From Glaciecola sp. UBA983 (GTDB taxonomy: Bacteria > Pseudomonadota > Gammaproteobacteria > Enterobacterales > Alteromonadaceae): DNA of 24,092 nucleotides. Shown piece by piece: positions 14,831 to 23,094 of this stretch. Each line of letters starts with the position of its first letter. The stretch's first letter is position 1. The notes beneath the pieces are model-generated. The model was given only the letters and a program-made list of their open reading frames with translations, was not told where the DNA came from and ran no database searches. The stretch is from positions 1 through 24,092 of the forward strand of contig DBBN01000083.1 in assembly GCA_002292215.1 (NCBI GenBank), given 5' to 3'. The translations under genes were made by a program, and so were the position numbers.

Positions 14831-17191
14831 TTAATTAATCCACACTTGAACACCATGGGCGGCTAAACTTAGTAATAGTTGACCGTTACTATCACTGACC
14901 ACCGTACTTGTATTAACGTTTGTTGAGTCATACAGGTTACTAAAACTAACATTGGTCATGCCGACATTAATATTGTGGTTTACTACGGTTTGAGTTCGTA
15001 AATTTAGTGCGATGACTACGGTTGTGTCCCCTGATTGTGTCTTCCAGATGAGTATTTCATCATTGGGTTGACTTAATGCGGTTTTAGTCCCTGTTGCAAT
15101 CTCAGGATAAGCTTGGCGCAGCGCATAAAGTCTTTGGTAAAAAGCATATAAGCTATCACTGTCATTGACTTGTGCAGCCACATTCGTTGTGGTTGAGTTG
15201 GCGGATAATCCCCTAAATAGATCCGTGCCAGAAGTGAAACCGGCAGTCACCGAATCATTGGTCCAACTCATTGGTGTGCGCAATGATGCATCGGCTTGTA
15301 AATTAGATCCTGCTGCCATACCAATTTCTTCACCATAATACGTAAAAGGGTTAGCAGATAACAGTAGATAAGTGGCAGCGGCGACACGATATTGTCCGGC
15401 GTTGTCATTCAATTGGTTAGCGATACGATCACCTGCAAAATAATCATGATTAGCTAAAATCAATGGCATATTTGCTAAGTTTTCATCTTCTATAATGGAT
15501 ATTAAGCCTGACACGACACGGCCAGCTTTGACCGATTCTAGAATTCGATGTCCAGCACTAAAGTGAAACGCTTTGCCACAGGAGTTATCTTGAGCGAATT
15601 GTTGGTAGCTACTAGGTGATTCACAGACCATGTATGCATGAGGGTATTGCGTAATTACGTCACGCATTGCGCGCATGACGGTATGATTTTGTGATTGGTT
15701 CTCTAATTCTCCTGGGCCGTTTTCGACTAATACCCCGACGGCATCAAAACGAAATCCATCTACGCCTTTATTGAGCCAAAATGCGAGATTATTTTGGTGA
15801 AAAGCGATAACTTCAGGGTTGAGTAAGTTAAAATCAGGCATGCGCGAGGTAAATGCGCCATAGAAATTTCCTGATATTCCCGTGCGCCATGGATTTCCAC
15901 CCCATAACGACCAATTATTAGGGGCGACATCGCGCCAGACAAACCAATCACGTTTTACATGATTCGGACTGGATGCAGAGTCTAAAAAGACAGGGTTAAG
16001 ATAACTTGCGTGGTTAATCAAATAATCAATGACGATAGCGATACCGCGTTGATGGGCTTGTTCTAGTAAACGTTCAAAATCCGCCATTGAGCCATAATCT
16101 GTTTCAATCCCTCGGTAATCTTGAGTTTCGTAACCATGATCATTATCTGAACTTTCCATAATGGGCATTAACCATAAACCTGTAACACCCAGGGCTTGCA
16201 AATAATCGAGTTGTTCAGTTAAGCCGTTGAGATCACCGATGCCATCACCATCGGAGTCTTTGTATCCACGTACATATATTTCCATAAAGTTGGCATTGCT
16301 CTGCCAATTGTCCGGTAATGTAGAGTTAGTGACTGCAACACTGACAGGGCTCAAATCAATGGCGTCGGATGCATTTCCAATTGAAGCTTTCAGCGCATTA
16401 AACGCAGCTCGAGCACTCGCTTCATCGGCAAAAGGTTCGGCGTTAGCCCCTGTAATATTCACGGCGGTATCTTGGACGACCCATACTTGAGTCCCAAAAT
16501 CATCCGGGATCACGCGTAAATCATAAGCAGGGCTTTTGATATCGCCAAAATGCACAATAAAATTAAAATATTCACTGCCATCAACAATCGGCACTTCAAA
16601 GATAGCGTGGTCGGCTTCAACTCTCGTTACTGGTCGGGCATTTTGCCATGTTGTGACGTCTTGAGGTGCAATCGCATTACCCCATAAATGCAAACCCCAA
16701 ACCGTATATTGTTCTGATGTATGCAAAAAATGAATTTTCATCATCGTTTGCGCAGAAGGAGGCGTTGTTACAGGGTCGGGTGGAGTCGAGGCTGGGATAC
16801 TCGTCACTGGGATGCTTAATGAACCAGTATTACTGAGCTCTCCATCAGACACACTCAGTGCCGCTAAGTAAGTCCCGTTTTCGGGAACGGTAAACGTATA
16901 TTGAGTGGTTGTTACGCAGTTAGTTATCGCGTGCTCAATCGTAATTGCACCGGTAACCGCAACGCTACAACTAAGGTTAGTCTGCTGGCTATCACTTACA
17001 CGCCACGACACACTCACTTGGCCGTTAGTGTTGATACTACTTACAGCTAAACTGTCGATATTTGGCGCGGTATTGACCGGTTGAGTCGGCTGACTTGGTT
17101 GTGAGGGGGTATTAGTACCACCTGAACCGCCGCCGCAGCCAATGAGCGCTAGTAGTAATAATGAACACCAACCTAATTGAGATATACGCAT
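14831..17191 (-). CDS. GH13 alpha-amylase-family lipoprotein with pullulanase-associated domain
   Basis: This 786-residue lipoprotein has lipobox LIGC (Cys19), a Gly/Ser/Thr/Pro-rich linker to about 40, an Ig/PKD-like domain at about 42-132 with a probable C75-C92 disulfide, a pullulanase-associated (PUD/CBM41-type) carbohydrate-binding domain at about 150-250, and a GH13 barrel from about 302. The catalytic triad is complete: nucleophile D483 in GFRFDA, acid/base E524 in MVCES, and D583 in ANHD; region I is DYLINH at 389-394. The opening YKDSDGDGIGDLNGL resembles subfamily 36-type alpha-amylases/neopullulanases (tentative). It probably cuts alpha-1,4 (perhaps alpha-1,6) glucans at the outer membrane or cell surface. 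The residue corresponding to the usual region II His is Val487. No sugar transporter or MalR-like regulator is adjacent, so it is an isolated degradative gene. The start is supported mainly by the signal peptide; the ribosome binding site is weak. Confidence 0.9.
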   Translation of the reverse strand: MRISQLGWCSLLLLALIGCGGGSGGTNTPSQPSQPTQPVNTAPNIDSLAVSSINTNGQVSVSWRVSDSQQTNLSCSVAVTGAITIEHAITNCVTTTQYTFTVPENGTYLAALSVSDGELSNTGSLSIPVTSIPASTPPDPVTTPPSAQTMMKIHFLHTSEQYTVWGLHLWGNAIAPQDVTTWQNARPVTRVEADHAIFEVPIVDGSEYFNFIVHFGDIKSPAYDLRVIPDDFGTQVWVVQDTAVNITGANAEPFADEASARAAFNALKASIGNASDAIDLSPVSVAVTNSTLPDNWQSNANFMEIYVRGYKDSDGDGIGDLNGLTEQLDYLQALGVTGLWLMPIMESSDNDHGYETQDYRGIETDYGSMADFERLLEQAHQRGIAIVIDYLINHASYLNPVFLDSASSPNHVKRDWFVWRDVAPNNWSLWGGNPWRTGISGNFYGAFTSRMPDFNLLNPEVIAFHQNNLAFWLNKGVDGFRFDAVGVLVENGPGELENQSQNHTVMRAMRDVITQYPHAYMVCESPSSYQQFAQDNSCGKAFHFSAGHRILESVKAGRVVSGLISIIEDENLANMPLILANHDYFAGDRIANQLNDNAGQYRVAAATYLLLSANPFTYYGEEIGMAAGSNLQADASLRTPMSWTNDSVTAGFTSGTDLFRGLSANSTTTNVAAQVNDSDSLYAFYQRLYALRQAYPEIATGTKTALSQPNDEILIWKTQSGDTTVVIALNLRTQTVVNHNINVGMTNVSFSNLYDSTNVNTSTVVSDSNGQLLLSLAAHGVQVWIN

Positions 17192-17229
17192 AGTAAATTT
17201 TCTTATTATTTTTTAACTATAGTAATGTT

Positions 17230-17412
17230 TTATTCAGTAAAAGAAAACATCACTTTTTGAATGGTACTGATCATACTCGTTTGGTCGATTGGTTTAGTAA
17301 TAACATCATTCATGCCAATTGCCAAAAAGGCTTTGTGTCTAGCGGCAAACGCTTCTGCGGTTAAGCCAATGATCGGGATATTTGCTAGGCGTATATAATT
17401 AAACCCTGATGA
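17230..17412 (-). pseudogene. Relic of a response-regulator receiver (REC) domain, C-terminal part only
   Basis: On the minus strand 60 codons read to a TAA at 17232-17230. The last 50 or so are unmistakably the second half of a CheY-like receiver domain: IPIIGLTAEAF (strand 4 with the conserved Thr), then FLAIGMNDVITKPID (the conserved Lys-Pro after strand 5) and a final amphipathic helix ending KVMFSFTE. The first half, with the acidic pocket and phosphorylated Asp, is absent, and an in-frame stop lies at 17413-17415 with no homology upstream. Ending soon after the KP motif fits the C-terminus of a hybrid sensor kinase or response regulator. It lies 38 nt upstream of the amylase-like gene on the same strand, so a deletion may have removed a regulator once next to it. 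The remainder of 17192-17518 shows no gene. Confidence 0.8.
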
Positions 17413-17518
17413 TCAGATATAGAATAATGATATTTGAGTATAGTCTTAAATTTATTTATGTGTAACCAACAAGTTAAGATAACATTAAGCGGAAGATAAT
17501 TGATAAAAGGAACTACAG

Positions 17519-19618
17519 GTGAACAATCATAAAACAATATATCAATGCGTGGCGCTAACATTGTGTATGCTTTTCCTCTATGGGTGTGGTGGCAGCAAAA
17601 CTGATCCTGTGCCCCCAGTGATAGATGAAACCATTGAACCCACTGTACCTCAAATCATTGCTCCAAAACTTACCGGTGCTAAATTAAAGCCTGCAAATAG
17701 TGAATCATTTTCTCAATCAGTAAAAAATGGCATTTTTGCCAATTATGAGCACAATACTCGAGTGAATCCCCCTGCTTTACCTTCTATTGCGCAATCCGAT
17801 AGCTTAGCGACCCCTAGTAGTGAGTCTTTTTCGCAAACGATTACTCAAGAAATCGGAGTGGACGAAATGGATATCATGAAATTTGATGGTCAGCATTTGT
17901 ATGTGGTTGAGCGAAATATTCAGGCTATTACGAATGCCAAAATACCAGATATTAATGCACTTTCACCAATGCCATCGGTTCAACCGATGCAAACTCAGAT
18001 ACGTGTATTAGCCAAGCAACCGGACGATAGCTTACAAGAGCAATCAACTATCGTTGTGTTAGAAAATGACGCCATGAATTATACTTATTTAAGAGGGATG
18101 TACTTGCATGACGATCAATTGGTCGTCATAGGTGAAGGTTATGAAGGCAATGATTATACCGCTAATAATAGTATTTGGTGGGGTGGTCAGAGTCAGTTTA
18201 TGGTTGAGTTATTTGCGATGAATAACACTGCAGAACCAGTCTTGACCAATCAAATTACGGTCGATGGATACTTGATTAGCTCTAAGCGCATCGACAACCA
18301 ATTATTGTTGGTAAGCTCATACATGCCGAGCATTCCGACTTTTAATGGTTTGGGTAATACGGACGCACAAAGACTTGCAGGTTATAACACGATCCAAGAA
18401 ACGCCGATCAATGACCTGATCCCTTCGGTGACTGTCAGTACAGATCCTGAATCAGTCTCAGCGAGCCAACCGTTATTTGCACCACAAGATTGTTATATTC
18501 CAGAAAATGCGACAGCACTTGATAGTACTCGGGGGATGATTATCTTAACGGTGATCGACTTAGATGATCCTACCCAGCGTTCAGTAAAATGTGTCAACGG
18601 ACAATATGACGATGTATATGTGACCACCGATGCAGTTTTTGTGCATGGCAATACAACAGAATATACTGATGTTGGTGAAATGCTTAATCAATACACCGTA
18701 GTGCACCATTTTGCCTTGGCAACTGACCAGTTTATTTATAATGGTACGGTTGAGTTAGCAGGCACGTTAGGCTGGTCTTTACCTAATTTGCGCTTAAGTG
18801 CTACTGACAGCCATTTACGAGCGGTGACTACCGAGTTTATGGGTAATGATAGTTCTGATCGTTTTGACCATGCATTACATGTCGTCTCGCTAACAGCGCA
18901 AAATAATCAGCTCAATGTCGTGGCTTCACTGCCCAATGCTAATGCGCCTGCTGAACTAGGCAAGCCCAATGAAGATATTCGAGCTGTACGGTATTTTGGT
19001 GATACCGCCTACATGGTAACGTTTGAGCAAATTGATCCGCTATATGTGATTGATGTGTCTAATCCAAGTATGCCGATGGTGACAGGTGAACTAGAAATGC
19101 CAGGATACTCATCATACCTGCATCCTATTAACGAAAATTTCATTTTAGGGATTGGTCAAAATGTCCCCGTCGGTGGTTTTGATTTGCCGCCTGCATTATC
19201 GGGTGCAGACGAATTTGGTGCAAAAGTTGCGTTGTTTGATGTCTCTGGTACGCCGCGTATTGTCGATGAATATATCTTTGCGAATGGCTACTCTCCGGCA
19301 GAATTTGATTATCATGCACTGACGTATTTACCACAATCGGATACAGCGTTCTTATTTGCAATGCCAATGCAAAGCTGGACCATGACGGATAATATTTGGG
19401 GTGAAGATAACCGCTTAGAACTGTTTCAAGTTGATCTTACTGGAAATGCTAGCATGAGTAACGATTCACGTGTGACAACGCCTAATACACAAAATCAGTA
19501 TTATGGCGCGTGGGAAGACCGAGCAGTGGTCATAGGAGATGTAATTTATTATGTCAAAGCAAGCCAAGTATGGCAAACTACGCTTAGTAATACCGCTATA
19601 GTGAATGGTCCTTATTAA
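17519..19618 (+). CDS. Secreted beta-propeller domain lipoprotein
   Basis: This 699-residue protein starts at GTG, supported by AAAGGA 8 nt upstream, and has a lipoprotein signal with lipobox LYGC (Cys23), followed by GGS and a Pro/Thr-rich linker. The core resembles the family of secreted proteins with a C-terminal beta-propeller; the family signature appears as IGVDEMDIMKFDGQHLYVVE at about 113-132 (others read GVDEADIVKTDG). Blade-like units such as YVIDVSNPSMP and ALFDVSGTPRIVDEY follow. A short motif SESFSQ occurs twice before the propeller (about 62 and 101). The function of this family is unknown; an extracytoplasmic binding or scaffold role is likely. Its last 14 nt overlap the start of the next gene, implying coupled translation. 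Confidence 0.82.
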   Translation: MNNHKTIYQCVALTLCMLFLYGCGGSKTDPVPPVIDETIEPTVPQIIAPKLTGAKLKPANSESFSQSVKNGIFANYEHNTRVNPPALPSIAQSDSLATPSSESFSQTITQEIGVDEMDIMKFDGQHLYVVERNIQAITNAKIPDINALSPMPSVQPMQTQIRVLAKQPDDSLQEQSTIVVLENDAMNYTYLRGMYLHDDQLVVIGEGYEGNDYTANNSIWWGGQSQFMVELFAMNNTAEPVLTNQITVDGYLISSKRIDNQLLLVSSYMPSIPTFNGLGNTDAQRLAGYNTIQETPINDLIPSVTVSTDPESVSASQPLFAPQDCYIPENATALDSTRGMIILTVIDLDDPTQRSVKCVNGQYDDVYVTTDAVFVHGNTTEYTDVGEMLNQYTVVHHFALATDQFIYNGTVELAGTLGWSLPNLRLSATDSHLRAVTTEFMGNDSSDRFDHALHVVSLTAQNNQLNVVASLPNANAPAELGKPNEDIRAVRYFGDTAYMVTFEQIDPLYVIDVSNPSMPMVTGELEMPGYSSYLHPINENFILGIGQNVPVGGFDLPPALSGADEFGAKVALFDVSGTPRIVDEYIFANGYSPAEFDYHALTYLPQSDTAFLFAMPMQSWTMTDNIWGEDNRLELFQVDLTGNASMSNDSRVTTPNTQNQYYGAWEDRAVVIGDVIYYVKASQVWQTTLSNTAIVNGPY

Positions 19619-20894
19619 TACCCTAATTTCGTTTTTATTAAAAATAGCCACATTTATTGCAGTTATTTTGTTATGTGTGCATTTTTTACTGTTGCAAGAG
19701 CAGCCACTCGTGTCTGTGTCTTCTGCGCAGCAAGTTGATCAAGCGCAAAGCGTCAATGATCTTATTTACGACTTGTCGAAAGTATTTAAAGAACGGCATG
19801 TCGGACATCATGTTGCAGTAACTCAAGCTCAGGGGCAAAGTTTACTCGGTTTTATGCAACGCGCGATGCCTAAGTTTAATGGCACAATAGATTTCACCCA
19901 ACAAGGTGGTGAAATGCACATGAGTATATTACTTAATAAGTGGTTTACACCGCGTTATGTCAATATCTCGATTCAGCTAGCAAGTAGTCAAGATATTGAT
20001 ATTACGGATCTGTCCGTCGGTAACGTTCCTTTACCAGGAAATGCCTTGTTAGCTGCAATCAGTTGGCTAGTTAATATGTATACCGATAGTCAAATTGCAA
20101 CGCAAGCACAAGCTCAAATTGACTCATTGACCTTTAGTCAGCATCAAGCGGTCCTGAGTGTCATGCCTATGCATGATTTTTTAACTGAGTTGAAATTAGT
20201 CCGAGAGCGTATTGATTTTGGTGGCGATAATAGCCAAGAGATCCGAATTAGTTATTACCTTGGTTTTTTAATGAATGTGCAAAGCATTCCTAAAACCAAT
20301 AACACGTCTTTGTCGGCATATATTCGAGAGCTTATGCTTGAAGCGCAGATTCAAAGTCAGCCAGACACGGCACACTTAGAAAATGAAGCGGCAATTCTTG
20401 CATTAGCAATATACGCTGGGAGTTCAAGGTTTGCCAACTTTGTAGGGCTGACGCCACCATTGGCTAGAGATGTATTATATGGCGATTTTATGCCGAAGCT
20501 CGCTAATCGTAATGATTTATCTCAACACTTTATTTTTTCCGCAGCGATTAAATTACTCTCAGACCAAGGTGTGACTGTTGCAATTGGCGAGTTCAAAGAA
20601 TTAATGGATCGAGTCGTAAGTGGCAGTGGCTATAGTTTTGTTGATTTGGCTGCAGATAAGGCGGGCGTCAAGTTTGCAGATTATCTGACTGACCCCGATA
20701 CAGCAAAATCTGCACAAAGTCGTTTGTCGATTGCGAGTAACGAAGATTTGCTTTTTCCTGATATAAAGGATTTACCCGAAGGCCTAAAAACAGATGCATT
20801 TAAACAGACCTTCAAGACGGTAGACTCACCTGAGTACCAACAGATGATTACCGAAATCAAAGGTCGTTTAGCAGGGTTACCGCTGTATCAATAA
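19605..20894 (+). CDS. Membrane-anchored protein of unknown function
   Basis: This 429-residue protein has one N-terminal membrane segment (about 5-31) and a large, probably periplasmic remainder. The first half is beta-rich with a conserved feel (FNGTIDFTQQGGEMHMSI; NKWFTPRYVNISIQL). The second half holds a distinctive block, NRNDLSQHF (301-309), IGEFKELMD (327-335) and GSGYSFVDLAADKAG (340-354), which I recognise as recurring in uncharacterised proteins of other proteobacteria, without a known function. The ATG at 19605 lies inside the end of the beta-propeller gene (14-nt overlap, different frame) and has no clear ribosome binding site, so it is probably translated by coupling. The pair may act together in the envelope. 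No enzyme motif is identifiable. Confidence 0.8.
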   Translation: MVLINTLISFLLKIATFIAVILLCVHFLLLQEQPLVSVSSAQQVDQAQSVNDLIYDLSKVFKERHVGHHVAVTQAQGQSLLGFMQRAMPKFNGTIDFTQQGGEMHMSILLNKWFTPRYVNISIQLASSQDIDITDLSVGNVPLPGNALLAAISWLVNMYTDSQIATQAQAQIDSLTFSQHQAVLSVMPMHDFLTELKLVRERIDFGGDNSQEIRISYYLGFLMNVQSIPKTNNTSLSAYIRELMLEAQIQSQPDTAHLENEAAILALAIYAGSSRFANFVGLTPPLARDVLYGDFMPKLANRNDLSQHFIFSAAIKLLSDQGVTVAIGEFKELMDRVVSGSGYSFVDLAADKAGVKFADYLTDPDTAKSAQSRLSIASNEDLLFPDIKDLPEGLKTDAFKQTFKTVDSPEYQQMITEIKGRLAGLPLYQ

Positions 20895-20920
20895 ATCCGT
20901 AAACATGGTATTGATAAGGA

Positions 20921-21241
20921 TTAAAGCGTTGCTTTAAACTGCATTAGGGTGGATAACAGCGCTTCGATTTGTTGTACGATTACGACCAACTCTGGTTGTA
21001 GCTCATTGATAGGCACGGCAGTAAAATCATGCGCTAAAAACGTATCCATGTTTCCAGCAACCTCTTTTACATAAGGTTCAAAACGTTTTGCACGTGTTGT
21101 AAACGGGCTATTGTCTGCGAAAATAGTTGCAAATTTACCTTTGCCTTGTTGCTGAAGTTGATTTAAGGCCGCATCAGCGTCGATAGATTTACGATAAATG
21201 ATTTGAAGGTTATCTTTGAGTTTGTCGAGAACAATTTGCAT
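20921..21241 (-). CDS. Small conserved-looking protein of unknown function
   Basis: This 106-residue soluble, probably alpha-helical protein has no signal peptide or membrane segment. It begins MQIVLDKLKDNLQIIYRKSI and contains ADAALNQLQQQGKGKFATIF and a helical C-terminus. I do not recognise a function. It is convergent with the membrane-protein gene (26-nt gap) and downstream of epmB on the same strand, but separated by 201 nt. A plausible minus-strand promoter is the extended -10 TGATAAACT (hexamer at 21276-21281) with TTGTTA at 21297-21302 (15-nt spacer). No Shine-Dalgarno is visible. Its reality rests on length, sensible amino-acid content and fit between neighbours. Confidence 0.65.
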   Translation of the reverse strand: MQIVLDKLKDNLQIIYRKSIDADAALNQLQQQGKGKFATIFADNSPFTTRAKRFEPYVKEVAGNMDTFLAHDFTAVPINELQPELVVIVQQIEALLSTLMQFKATL

Positions 21242-21272
21242 ATAATAATGAGTAAATTTCTGAAAATATGTC

Positions 21273-21299
21273 TAAAGTTTATCACAAAACTGCCGCTAA
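21273..21299 (+). promoter_or_regulatory. Near-perfect sigma-28 (FliA) flagellar promoter
   Basis: TAAAGTTT (21273-21280), an 11-nt spacer, and GCCGCTAA (21292-21299) match the enterobacterial FliA consensus TAAAGTTT-N11-GCCGATAA at 15 of 16 positions with exact spacing. Transcription would start near 21306 and run into the 20-codon ORF at 21341. It lies in intergenic DNA and overlaps, on the opposite strand, the candidate promoter of the 106-residue gene. No other flagellar gene is in the window. Confidence 0.75.
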
Positions 21300-21340
21300 C
21301 AAGATATCTGATTGTATGTGCAGCGTTGATAGGATAAAAA

Positions 21341-21403
21341 ATGAACATTGATTCTCAAGCAGTATCTCCAAATATCCAAGCGCAGCTTGATGTATATGTA
21401 TAG
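21341..21403 (+). CDS. 20-codon ORF behind the sigma-28 promoter (possible truncated motility protein)
   Basis: The ORF reads MNIDSQAVSPNIQAQLDVYV and is preceded by AGGA with a 6-nt spacer, itself about 35 nt after the predicted sigma-28 start site. The sequence loosely resembles the N-terminus of YjfB-type putative motility proteins (typically M-D/N-I-x-S...S-x-x-I/V-Q-x-Q...), which are about 60 residues long. If that is right, the rest of the gene is missing: the TAG at 21401 is followed by more stops in frame and neither other frame resumes recognisable sequence before the end of epmB at 21443. It may be a genuine micropeptide, a relic, or the 5' part of a small RNA. Confidence 0.45.
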   Translation: MNIDSQAVSPNIQAQLDVYV

Positions 21404-21442
21404 TGCATATAGGTTTAGTATCTCACGTTTAGTGTCTTAGGC

Positions 21443-22492
21443 TTAACTATATAATCCTAAGTCCACCGGTGTTTTACTTGCCTCCCCACCAATCTCTCGC
21501 ACTAGTTTAGGTACCATATAGCCTGATTGTTTAGTTATCACATCGCGCATAATGGCGACCGCACGTTCATCCGAGATCGCAAAGTGCGCTGCACCTTGTA
21601 CCTTATCAAATAAATGTAAATAGTATGGCTGGATCCGATGTGTAAATAATGTTTCGTTAAGCGCCATTTGGGTGTCAGTCGAATCATTAATACCCCGTAA
21701 CATGACAGCTTGATTTAACACTGTCACACCGACCTGAATCAACAATGCGACCTTGTCTGCTAACTCAGCGGATATTTCTTGTGGATGATTAATGTGCAAT
21801 ACCATGATTATTTGCTGCTGAGCTTGCTGACACAGTTGCAAAAATTGTTCAGTGATCCGATACGGTAACACGACAGGTAGGCGCGAATGAATACGTACTC
21901 GTTTAATGCTAGGAATGAGGTTTATTTGTTGCAGCATCCATAGCAAATAATCATCATTAGCCATCAATGGATCCCCACCCGAAAGAATGATTTCATCAAT
22001 ATTAGGGTCAGATCCAATTTGTTTAAACACTTCGAGCCAGTCGGCTTTGTTATTATGATGCTCAGCATAGGGAAAATGTCGACGAAAGCAATACCGGCAG
22101 TTTACAGCGCAGCCCCCACGCACCATCAGGAGCACGCGGTTATGATATTTGTGTAACATGCCTTGTTCAGAACTTTGCTGTTCTTCCAGTGGATCAGTAG
22201 AAAAATCAGGATCAACGACAAACTCATCCGCAACCGGCATAACTTGTTTAAGTAAGGGGTCATTGAGGTCGTTTTTGGCCATGAGATCAGCGAAAAAACG
22301 GGGTACCCGAACTGCAAACAAGTTGCGAGCCTGATTGTCTTTGGTGTGCGCTTTCACATCAAATCCTAGGTATGCTAGCAAGGTTTCTGGTGAATTAAAG
22401 CTATTAGCTAATTCTTTTTGCCAGTTAGGGTCTACAGGGTTCTGTTTTTTGTGTATGTTTTTGTGTATATTATGCACCGTAAAACCAAACAT
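21443..22492 (-). CDS. epmB: EF-P--(R)-beta-lysylation protein EpmB (lysine 2,3-aminomutase)
   Basis: This 349-residue radical SAM enzyme has the cluster-binding cysteines C128, C132 and C135 in CAVNCRYCF, followed by RRHFPY, the SAM-contacting SGGDPLM at 171-177, and the C-terminal PLP lysine, probably K329 in [12 protein letters not shown]. It isomerises lysine to (R)-beta-lysine, which EpmA attaches to EF-P. Length is close to E. coli EpmB (342), shorter than clostridial lysine aminomutases. It is divergent from efp with only 20 nt between start codons. The ATG at 22492 lacks a Shine-Dalgarno; the first 16 residues (including NIHKNIHK, from a tandem 12-nt repeat) are weakly conserved, so the true start could be slightly downstream. 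Confidence 0.95.
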   Translation of the reverse strand: MFGFTVHNIHKNIHKKQNPVDPNWQKELANSFNSPETLLAYLGFDVKAHTKDNQARNLFAVRVPRFFADLMAKNDLNDPLLKQVMPVADEFVVDPDFSTDPLEEQQSSEQGMLHKYHNRVLLMVRGGCAVNCRYCFRRHFPYAEHHNNKADWLEVFKQIGSDPNIDEIILSGGDPLMANDDYLLWMLQQINLIPSIKRVRIHSRLPVVLPYRITEQFLQLCQQAQQQIIMVLHINHPQEISAELADKVALLIQVGVTVLNQAVMLRGINDSTDTQMALNETLFTHRIQPYYLHLFDKVQGAAHFAISDERAVAIMRDVITKQSGYMVPKLVREIGGEASKTPVDLGLYS

Positions 22493-22512
22493 TAAGTGAT
22501 ATTAGAGGAATT
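22448..22512 (+). promoter_or_regulatory. Probable efp promoter and ribosome binding site, inside the epmB 5' end
   Basis: TATTAT at 22468-22473 is a reasonable -10 and would give a leader of about 33 nt; no good -35 is seen. The Shine-Dalgarno AGAGGA is at 22504-22509. Two adjacent 12-mers, 22448-22459 and 22460-22471 (TTTGTGTATRTT), are 11/12 identical and cover the -10. Because only 20 nt separate the two start codons, efp control signals must overlap the epmB coding sequence. Confidence 0.45.
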
Positions 22513-23082
22513 ATGGCGAATTTTAGCACCAATGAGTTCAAAGCAGGACTAAAAGTTATGCTTGATGGTGAACCATGTAACATTTTAGAAAACGAATATG
22601 TTAAACCAGGTAAAGGTCAAGCTTTCAACCGCGTTAAAATTCGTAAATTGATTTCGGGTAAAGTCCTAGAAAAAACGTTCCGTTCAGGTGAGTCTGTTGA
22701 AGGCGCTGATGTAATGGATACCGAATTATCGTACTTATATAACGATGGTGAATTTTGGCATTTCATGAATAATGAATCGTTTGAACAATTTGCAGCTGAT
22801 GAAAAAGCGCTTGGCGATACGGTTAAGTGGTTAGTAGAAAATGATTTGTTTACTATTACATTATGGAACGGCACACCGATTGTTGTAACGCCGCAGAACT
22901 TTGTTGATTTAGAAATTACCGAAACAGACCCAGGTCTTAAAGGTGATACTGCAGGAACCGGTGGTAAGCCTGCAACACTAGTCACTGGGGCGGTTGTTCG
23001 TGTTCCATTATTTATCCAAACGGGTGAAGTAATTAAAGTGGACACTCGTAGTGGCGAGTATGTTTCCCGCGCTAGCAAATAA
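22513..23082 (+). CDS. efp: Elongation factor P
   Basis: At 189 residues (E. coli 188) this is canonical EF-P with the three beta-barrel domains. The modified lysine is K34 in the loop VKPGKGQAF, the sequence recognised by EpmA. The C-terminal family signature is present ([12 protein letters not shown] near 137 and [13 protein letters not shown] at the end). EF-P binds stalled ribosomes between the P and E sites and promotes peptide bonds at consecutive prolines. AGAGGA precedes the ATG. It is followed after 12 nt by epmA, so the factor and its ligase are cotranscribed, and epmB diverges upstream. Confidence 0.98.
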   Translation: MANFSTNEFKAGLKVMLDGEPCNILENEYVKPGKGQAFNRVKIRKLISGKVLEKTFRSGESVEGADVMDTELSYLYNDGEFWHFMNNESFEQFAADEKALGDTVKWLVENDLFTITLWNGTPIVVTPQNFVDLEITETDPGLKGDTAGTGGKPATLVTGAVVRVPLFIQTGEVIKVDTRSGEYVSRASK

Positions 23083-23094
23083 GCGCAATTAAGT

